Shown one piece after another: positions 33,898-38,671 of a stretch of 38,671 nucleotides of DNA. The DNA is from Candidatus Thorarchaeota archaeon (lineage in GTDB: Archaea; Asgardarchaeota; Thorarchaeia; Thorarchaeales; Thorarchaeaceae): positions 1 to 38,671 of the forward strand of contig JAOUFI010000016.1 in the NCBI GenBank assembly GCA_029858305.1, given 5' to 3'. Position numbers and translations under genes: made by a program. The notes below the pieces were generated by a model. The model ran no database searches. It was not told the origin of the DNA and saw nothing but the letters and a program-made list of their open reading frames with translations. Position 1 is the first letter of the stretch. Each line of letters opens with the position of its first letter.

Positions 33898-33931
33898 TGG
33901 ACACAATGGAATAGATTAGAAAAAGTTGAAG

Positions 33932-33949
33932 CAGGGCCATGTGGCCCTG
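33932..33949 (-). terminator. Stem-loop terminator of the fasciclin gene
   Basis: CAGGGCCA-TG-TGGCCCTG is a perfect 8-base inverted repeat, GC-rich, 22 bases past the fasciclin stop codon on the minus strand. A T-rich tract (CAACTTTTTCTAATC) follows shortly after, giving a hairpin-plus-T-tract terminator. Confidence 0.5.
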
Positions 33950-33971
33950 AGTGAGTGAATGAGCTGTAGAC

Positions 33972-34373
33972 CTACGCTGGCAGGATCACAGTATCAATCA
34001 CATGAATGACACCATTGCTGGCCTCGATATCGGCCTTCACAACATTAGCGTTGTTGACCTTTACGCCAGACTTAGTATCAATCTTGATGTCCTGTCCCTG
34101 GACTGTCTTAGCCTTTTTCAAGTTCATGACATCCTTGGACATGACCTTACCTGACACGACATGATAGGTCAGGATTGAAGTTAGCTTTGCTTTGTCTTTC
34201 AAGAGAGACTCTACGGTACCCTTTGGGAGTTTGGCAAATGCCTCATCAGTCGGTGCGAAGACTGTGAATGGACCCTTACCTTTTAGAGTTTCTACAAGAC
34301 CTGCTGCCTGCACGGCTGCAACAAGAGTCTTGAAGCTGCCTGCGGCTATAGCTGTTTCTACGATGTTTTTCAT
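33972..34373 (-). CDS. Fasciclin (FAS1) domain protein
   Basis: Single FAS1 domain, 133 aa, spanning nearly the whole chain. H1 region [14 protein letters not shown] (about residues 35-48), the central YHVVSGKV, and H2 [13 protein letters not shown] at the C terminus are all present. FAS1 proteins usually act as cell-surface adhesion modules, but this one has no signal peptide or membrane anchor: it begins [12 protein letters not shown], directly at the domain. The ATG at 34373 has GGTGA about six bases upstream; an in-frame start four codons earlier overlaps this site. A strong TATA box and a hairpin terminator bracket the gene, so it is a single-gene unit that may be well expressed. The cytoplasmic role is unknown, and non-classical export is possible. 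Confidence 0.92.
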   Translation of the reverse strand: MKNIVETAIAAGSFKTLVAAVQAAGLVETLKGKGPFTVFAPTDEAFAKLPKGTVESLLKDKAKLTSILTYHVVSGKVMSKDVMNLKKAKTVQGQDIKIDTKSGVKVNNANVVKADIEASNGVIHVIDTVILPA

Positions 34374-34421
34374 AATAATCACCAAAAAGTTTGGTAAAAA
34401 GTTCTAGAATTAACAATAGTG

Positions 34422-34436
34422 AATTATTATATATAT
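34422..34436 (-). promoter_or_regulatory. Strong TATA box of the fasciclin gene
   Basis: On the minus strand the element reads GATATATATAATAAT, centred about 56 bases before the ATG at 34373, so transcription should start near 34400 with a leader of about 30 bases carrying GGTGA. It is the best TATA box in the window. Confidence 0.5.
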
Positions 34437-34490
34437 CTTGTGGCCGTGGCTATTTCGTGCTATCATTTGACAACTTGACTGACGAAATTG

Positions 34491-35291
34491 TCATGCATTG
34501 TCCTTTTGCTCGACCCGAGCGAGGTAGTCACGCAATAATCTGTTGAACTCAGCAGGCTGCTCAATCATAGGCGCATGATGAGCACCACGGACAATGGCAA
34601 GATTGGCGTTTGGGAGGCGATTCCTGAGGTTCTCTGCGACTTTTGGGTGTATGATATCATCATGCTCTCCCACGAGAACCAGTGCATCTTCTTTGATATT
34701 ATGAACCCTATCAGTGATGTTGAACTTATCACATGCCGCAAGGTCACGCTGAAGGACACCCGGATTTGCTCTCCGAATACGATCCTCAAGTTCCTTGACT
34801 TTGTATGTGTCAGTATAGTCCTCAAAGAACTGGCTCTTGAAGATGAATAACCGGTCTTCAATCGCCTCTTTGACTAGACCCAATGCTAACTTAGAGAGTT
34901 CAAGAACAGGCGCTGTATCTACGAGAACAAGAGCCTTCGGAGGAGTGAGAGAACTGTTTAGGCTATATGACATGGCAACACCGCCACCCATGGAATGCCC
35001 GACGAGTATGAAGTTATTCAATTCCAAATGCTCAACCAAAGCGGCAACTTCCAATGAGTACGTTTCATCTATGGACACTGCCCCCCCTATATCGTCTGAT
35101 TTACCATGTCCAGAGAGATCAATTGCGATCATTCTATTTGTAGAGGAAAGTTCCCTCAGTTGTAGAGCCCATGAGATGTGTGAGGATCCGGCACCATGAA
35201 CAAGAAGAAGAGGAGGTCTCTGCGTCGTCACTTCACGACTGCCTACATCAGCATAATGAATCTGTGCGCCTCTGTGGTGAAAATAAGGCAT
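34491..35291 (-). CDS. Alpha/beta-fold hydrolase
   Basis: 266-residue serine hydrolase of the alpha/beta-fold superfamily. The oxyanion segment LLLVHGAGSSH, the nucleophile elbow LVGHSMGGG (Ser), the acid strand LVLVGEHDD and the catalytic His in GAHHAPMIEQP are all visible. A cap region of about 70 residues between the nucleophile and the acid is predicted to set specificity; esterase, lactonase or C-C hydrolase are all possible. No signal peptide; cytoplasmic. The ATG at 35291 has no ribosome site but a TATA element 27 bases upstream, so it is likely leaderless. It diverges from the phosphoglucosamine mutase gene over 105 bases. Confidence 0.92.
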   Translation of the reverse strand: MPYFHHRGAQIHYADVGSREVTTQRPPLLLVHGAGSSHISWALQLRELSSTNRMIAIDLSGHGKSDDIGGAVSIDETYSLEVAALVEHLELNNFILVGHSMGGGVAMSYSLNSSLTPPKALVLVDTAPVLELSKLALGLVKEAIEDRLFIFKSQFFEDYTDTYKVKELEDRIRRANPGVLQRDLAACDKFNITDRVHNIKEDALVLVGEHDDIIHPKVAENLRNRLPNANLAIVRGAHHAPMIEQPAEFNRLLRDYLARVEQKDNA

Positions 35292-35313
35292 AATATAATA
35301 GCTTAGACAAATG

Positions 35314-35323
35314 CATAAAAATA
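35314..35323 (-). promoter_or_regulatory. TATA box of the alpha/beta hydrolase gene
   Basis: On the minus strand the element reads TATTTTTATG, centred 27-28 bases before the ATG at 35291. This spacing implies a leaderless message. Confidence 0.45.
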
Positions 35324-35396
35324 CACTTTTTCAGCATTTTAGAATATTCAGGTATCTTTTTCTCTAGAGTGTACAGAGTGAACAGGAGTGAGCTCC

Positions 35397-36776
35397 ATGG
35401 CGGACAGACTCTTCGGAACAACTGGTGTACGGAAGATATATGGTAGCGAATTTGATCTTGAGATGGCACTCAACCTAGGAAAAGCACTTGGAACTTTATT
35501 GGGAGAGGGGACAGTTCTTGTTGCAAGGGATGCACGCACAACTGGACTGATGGTTGCAGATACACTCTCAGCAGGTCTGCTTTCGACAGGAGTCAATGTC
35601 ATCCAAGCTGGTATCATTCCAACGCCCACGCTAGCATTCATAACAATGCGTCGAGGATTAGATGCAGGCGTCATGGTGACCGCATCTCACAATCCACCAG
35701 AGTACACTGGAGTCAAGTTCTGGTCAAAGACCAGTATGGGATTTACATCAGAGGAGGAGCGGCAGCTTGAAGAGATCTATATGTCAAGGAGGTTTAAGGT
35801 CGCGCCTTGGGATAGGTTAGGCAACGAACTTACGACTGAGACTGCTGCTGATGAACACATTCAGGCAATCCTAGCGAATTGTGATACAGATTTGGTAAAG
35901 TCAAAGTCCTACACCGTGGTGGTCGATCCTGGCAATGGTGCAGCTTGCGTCTTGACCCCCTATCTCATGCAGAAGATCTCAGGGAAGGTCGTAACAATAA
36001 ATGGTCAGCTAGATGGACACTTTCCAGGAAGGAAATCGGAGCCAGAAGAGAGCTCTTTAGGTGATCTCATTCAGATGGTGAAAGATATTGGAGCTGACCT
36101 TGGTATAGCTCATGATGGAGACTCCGACAGAGTTGTATTCGTTACTGAGAAGGGAGAGGTAGTCAATGGAGATAGAACAATTGCCCTTCTTGCTGAAGAT
36201 TATCTACGAACCAATAAACAGGGCACCATAGTGACCACTGTGGACAGTTCACTTGTACTTGATGAAACTGTTCAGAAGAGAGGTGGAGAGGTAATTCGAA
36301 CACCTGTAGGTGATATTCAGGTTGCAATGAAAGTGAAAGAAACAGGTGCAGTCATGGGTGGCGAAGCCTGTGGTGTGTTCATCTTTCCAGAGTTCCAACT
36401 AGCTCCAGAACCATTTCTTGCAGCATGCAGGATTCTCGAGATGATGGCGAGAACAGGAAGGAGCTTTGGAGACTTGATTGGTGACATTCCTGTATATCCT
36501 CTGATAAAAGCCAAAGTGAGGTGTCCGAACGAGAAGAAGACACATGTTATGCAGGAGCTTACTAAGGTGCTTCCCAAGGCTTTAGAGAATGTCACCCAAA
36601 TTCTCACAGTAGATGGTATTGGTGTTATATTGAAAGAGGGGTGGATTCTTGTGAGACCATCAGGAACAGAACCCTTGATTAGAATCACGTGCGAAGGACC
36701 CACCCGGAAATTAGTTGAGAAAGTGCTGAGCACAGCACAACATGTTATTGAGAAAACCATCGATTCTACCTCATAA
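35397..36776 (+). CDS. glmM: Phosphoglucosamine/phosphomannomutase
   Basis: Alpha-D-phosphohexomutase, 459 aa, converting glucosamine-6-phosphate to glucosamine-1-phosphate (or mannose phosphates). Domain 1: LFGTTGVR at the N terminus and the phosphoserine loop TASHNPPEYTG. Domain 2: metal loop DGDSDR. Domain 3: sugar-recognition loop GGEACGVF (usually GGEQSGH). Domain 4: phosphate-binding RPSGTEPLIR. The GTTG-type opening is that of archaeal GlmM/ManB enzymes. The ATG at 35397 has GGAG about eight bases upstream; the in-frame GTG three codons earlier overlaps that site. UDP-N-acetylglucosamine, made from its product, is the substrate of the BshA-type enzyme encoded 1.2 kb downstream. Confidence 0.93.
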   Translation: MADRLFGTTGVRKIYGSEFDLEMALNLGKALGTLLGEGTVLVARDARTTGLMVADTLSAGLLSTGVNVIQAGIIPTPTLAFITMRRGLDAGVMVTASHNPPEYTGVKFWSKTSMGFTSEEERQLEEIYMSRRFKVAPWDRLGNELTTETAADEHIQAILANCDTDLVKSKSYTVVVDPGNGAACVLTPYLMQKISGKVVTINGQLDGHFPGRKSEPEESSLGDLIQMVKDIGADLGIAHDGDSDRVVFVTEKGEVVNGDRTIALLAEDYLRTNKQGTIVTTVDSSLVLDETVQKRGGEVIRTPVGDIQVAMKVKETGAVMGGEACGVFIFPEFQLAPEPFLAACRILEMMARTGRSFGDLIGDIPVYPLIKAKVRCPNEKKTHVMQELTKVLPKALENVTQILTVDGIGVILKEGWILVRPSGTEPLIRITCEGPTRKLVEKVLSTAQHVIEKTIDSTS

Positions 36777-36850
36777 TATTAAAGCAAAAGTGCAGACAAG
36801 GTTTATAGCGAATCACACGACCATTTCAGATACTTGATGGAGCTAGACCA

Positions 36851-37240
36851 ATGAGCAAAGAAAAGAAGGAACTTGAAGATGCGGTGATGGAAGAATTCGA
36901 GTGGGCACTTCAGGATCCAAACACAGAGAAAATCCGCCAACTAGGCGAAGTCGTAAGTATCATTACCACCAAGCTCACTGAGGCGATTTCCAATCTTCAA
37001 GCGACAACAGTTCAGCTCCAGTCAGAAGTTAATGCCTTGGCCTCTAGACTTGATTCACTATCGAGTCGGATTGCTAGCGGTGCCACGGTCTCAGCAGGAG
37101 GTCCCTCAGCAGCTGGAGGAGAACCAATTCCAACCATGGCAAAGGCGCCGACAGCTCCCCCACCCGCACCAGGAGGAGGTATGAGTATGATGGGCGAACT
37201 CAAACAACTACTGGCTGCAAGAAGAAGAAAGACCGATTAG
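36851..37240 (+). CDS. Coiled-coil/proline-rich protein with basic C terminus
   Basis: 129 aa in three parts. Residues 1-75 form a helix with heptad pattern (IRQLGEVVSIITTKLTEAI, then VQLQSEVNALASRLDSL), a likely dimer or trimer coiled coil. Residues 76-110 are a Gly/Ala/Pro linker with APTAPPPAPGGG. The end, MGELKQLLAARRRKTD, is a short amphipathic basic helix. This order (coiled coil, poly-proline, short Leu-Arg helix) recalls eukaryotic actin-nucleation regulators, in which the last segment is WH2- or DAD-like, but the resemblance is compositional only. No signal peptide. The ATG at 36851 has GGAG about ten bases upstream. It ends nine bases from the convergent PIG-L gene. Confidence 0.7.
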   Translation: MSKEKKELEDAVMEEFEWALQDPNTEKIRQLGEVVSIITTKLTEAISNLQATTVQLQSEVNALASRLDSLSSRIASGATVSAGGPSAAGGEPIPTMAKAPTAPPPAPGGGMSMMGELKQLLAARRRKTD

Positions 37241-37249
37241 TTCATTTTG

Positions 37250-37903
37250 TTACAAGAGACTCTCAACACTGTTTTCCTTATAGAATGGTCCAGCATGTTC
37301 AGGAAGAGTAATTGAAAAAGCCTCAGCACGATCACATTTTGCTTGTGCTCCACGAAGCCTAGTTCTGGCATCGTAGAGTTTCTCATAGAACAAGTCTGCT
37401 TTTTGAAGCTGAGACTTGTGTTCCTTAATCGCACCTAGTGCATACTTGTATGTTTTTGTGATGTCAACATATACGTGCGGTCGTGAGATCATAGTATTGA
37501 TCTCCATGTTGTAGATGCGTTCGACCCTATGTGCATCATCAAATAGAGTTGTGTGGGAAGCCCATTCGACTGCATCAAAGACTATCTGCGCGCATTGCTG
37601 ATGATTCACGTTGTAGTCCCCAGAGAAATGAGTTATCACAATCTTAGGACGTGATCTCAGAATAGCTCCTATGACTTCATTTCTGAGGCTCATGTCTATG
37701 GCAAAATCATCCCGGTCGCTTTGGAAAAGATTTCGTACTCCAAGATGGCAACAGGCAGCCTTCAACTCAGAGTTCCTAGTTTCATTACCGGTCATGCAGT
37801 GCACGTCAACAGGAATCCCAAGATCAGTATGTTTTCGTATCGTGCCACCAGCTCCAAGACTCTCATCGTCAGGGTGTGCCACTACGACTAGGATGGAACT
37901 CAT
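37250..37903 (-). CDS. PIG-L/LmbE-family N-acetylglucosaminyl deacetylase (BshB-like)
   Basis: Zinc-dependent de-N-acetylase, 217 aa, of the family that includes MshB and BshB. The zinc/catalytic motif AHPDDE is at residues 9-14 (H10 and D13 as ligands, D12 as base), and the third ligand His is H101 in NVNHQQC. MTGNETRN and THFSGDYN are family blocks. The size matches BshB (about 220-235 aa). Substrate could be GlcNAc-malate, GlcNAc-inositol or another acetylated sugar; the divergent neighbour is a BshA-type GlcNAc transferase, so GlcNAc-malate is favoured by context. The ATG at 37903 begins with MSSILVVVAHPDD as expected. The intergenic region to BshA is 97 bases and may hold both promoters. 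Confidence 0.9.
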   Translation of the reverse strand: MSSILVVVAHPDDESLGAGGTIRKHTDLGIPVDVHCMTGNETRNSELKAACCHLGVRNLFQSDRDDFAIDMSLRNEVIGAILRSRPKIVITHFSGDYNVNHQQCAQIVFDAVEWASHTTLFDDAHRVERIYNMEINTMISRPHVYVDITKTYKYALGAIKEHKSQLQKADLFYEKLYDARTRLRGAQAKCDRAEAFSITLPEHAGPFYKENSVESLL

Positions 37904-38000
37904 AAGTTTCCGTACTTTTAGTATCTAATCAAGGTTTGGCATGATTTATTTCTTAGACCAAGTCCCTTAAAGGGGGACAGAACTAACTCAAGGAGCAGGT

Positions 38001-38671
38001 ATGGCTATGCGAATTGGCGTGAATCTCTATCCTTCAGTGGGTGGTAGCGGTTATGTTGCTACTAGACTTGGCCAACACCTAGCAGATAAAGGACACCTGA
38101 TACACTTTATCACTTATCAGAGACCCTTCTCATTGATGTGGCAGCAGACAAAGGGTGTGTACGTTGATCTCGTCGATAGCTTTGACTATCCGTTATTCAA
38201 TTCGATTGGACCGCCGTATACTATGGCACTCACATCAAAGATTATCAAGGTGGCAAAGACTGCTGAGTTGGACCTGATCCACGCACATTATGCGATTCCT
38301 CATGCAATGGCGGCATACATGGCGCGTGAGATTATTGGTATACCCTATGTTGTAACACTTCATGGTTCAGACGTTCATACTCTAGGACAGGACCCTGCAT
38401 ACAAACCTGTGGTCCAGCATACTGTAGAGAGAGCAGATGCAGTGACAGCGGTCTCAGAATTTCTTGCAGACAAGGCTCACAAAGAACTTGGAATCAAGAG
38501 AGAGATCCATGTTATTCCTAACTTCATCGACACCGAGAAATTCACAGGGGTATCAGGCATCAGGCTTGTTGTTGAGAGTGGATGCATTTCCGTACGAAAA
38601 GAGGAGGATGCCTTCGAATTAGGTCCTGACGATAAGATATTACTTCACGCTTCCAATTTTCGAAAGGTAAA
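38001..38671 (+). CDS. bshA: BshA-type N-acetylglucosaminyl L-malate synthase, 3'-partial
   Basis: GT4-family glycosyltransferase resembling BshA, which joins GlcNAc from UDP-GlcNAc to L-malate in bacillithiol synthesis. It opens MRIGVNLYPSVGGSGYVATRLG (shown here as two pieces: MRIGVNLYP and SVGGSGYVATRLG), followed by LIHAHYAIPHAMAAYMA, VVTLHGSDVHTLGQDP, DAVTAVSEFLAD, VIPNFID and HASNFRKV. These are the same ordered blocks as in Bacillus BshA (YPTVGGSGVVATELG, HVHYAIPHA, TLHGTD, VTAVSESL, NFID, SNFRKVKR). About 223 codons are in view; the C-terminal nucleotide-binding half lies past the edge. ATG 38001 has AGGAG five bases upstream; ATG 38007 is an alternative. Malate specificity is inferred from block identity and from the deacetylase next door. 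Confidence 0.88.
   Translation, partial: MAMRIGVNLYPSVGGSGYVATRLGQHLADKGHLIHFITYQRPFSLMWQQTKGVYVDLVDSFDYPLFNSIGPPYTMALTSKIIKVAKTAELDLIHAHYAIPHAMAAYMAREIIGIPYVVTLHGSDVHTLGQDPAYKPVVQHTVERADAVTAVSEFLADKAHKELGIKREIHVIPNFIDTEKFTGVSGIRLVVESGCISVRKEEDAFELGPDDKILLHASNFRKV

Noticed and set aside
1..38671. tRNA, rRNA, CRISPR array, insertion sequence or prophage.
   Set aside because: The gaps between genes were read for cloverleaf ends, regularly spaced repeats and transposase/integrase frames; none was seen. A covariance-model scan would be needed to exclude an intron-bearing tRNA.

Overview
The window is most likely a chromosomal piece of an Asgard archaeon, with Thorarchaeota-like content. The archaeal signs are TATA boxes placed 26-30 bases upstream of start codons (several apparently leaderless genes), GGTGA/GGAGG ribosome-binding sites, and archaeal-type enzymes: a tungsten aldehyde:ferredoxin oxidoreductase, a SAM hydrolase of the DUF62 family and an archaeal phosphoglucosamine mutase. 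A Rab/Ras-type small GTPase with all five G motifs points to Asgard. The lineage is an inference from gene content; no rRNA or tRNA gene was found to anchor it. The window is dense, with about 37 protein genes, and shows no CRISPR array, transposase or phage gene.

Layout. 1-4.8 kb (+): a TPR protein, a nitronate monooxygenase/FabK-like flavoenzyme, then an iron alcohol dehydrogenase coupled to an aldehyde:ferredoxin oxidoreductase. 4.8-10.6 kb: a PepD-type dipeptidase (-), a PAP2 phosphatase and an acetoacetate-decarboxylase-family protein (+), and an ABC-2 type exporter pair (-). 10.7-14.6 kb (+): lipoate-protein ligase, a tandem GNAT acetyltransferase, a galactokinase-like GHMP kinase and a membrane-anchored surface protein. 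14.7-18.9 kb (-): a tetrahydrofolate one-carbon operon (formate-THF ligase, FolD, formiminotransferase-cyclodeaminase). 19.0-22.5 kb (+): a RuBisCO-like protein (form IV), an old-yellow-enzyme-type reductase and an alpha-toroid protein. 22.5-30.7 kb (-): MscS channel, zinc-ribbon membrane protein, FGGY sugar kinase, saccharopine-dehydrogenase-like protein, then a co-directional run of GTPase, unknown protein, ATP-NAD kinase-like protein and SAM hydrolase. 30.7-34.4 kb is looser, with small membrane proteins, an unknown protein, a fasciclin-domain protein and two copies of a 53-base dispersed repeat. 34.5-38.7 kb: an alpha/beta hydrolase, phosphoglucosamine mutase, a coiled-coil/proline-rich small protein, and a divergent pair of PIG-L deacetylase and BshA-type glycosyltransferase, the latter cut by the window edge.

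Three modules suggest joint function. The THF operon can move one-carbon units between formate, formimino donors and methylene-THF. The ADH-AOR pair can interconvert alcohol, aldehyde and acid with NAD(P)H and ferredoxin. GlmM, the PIG-L deacetylase and BshA resemble the glucosamine-malate half of bacillithiol synthesis, which would be notable in an archaeon. The RuBisCO-like protein keeps the carbamylation lysine and metal ligands but lacks other carboxylase residues, so it is probably an enolase/isomerase-type enzyme of unknown substrate.
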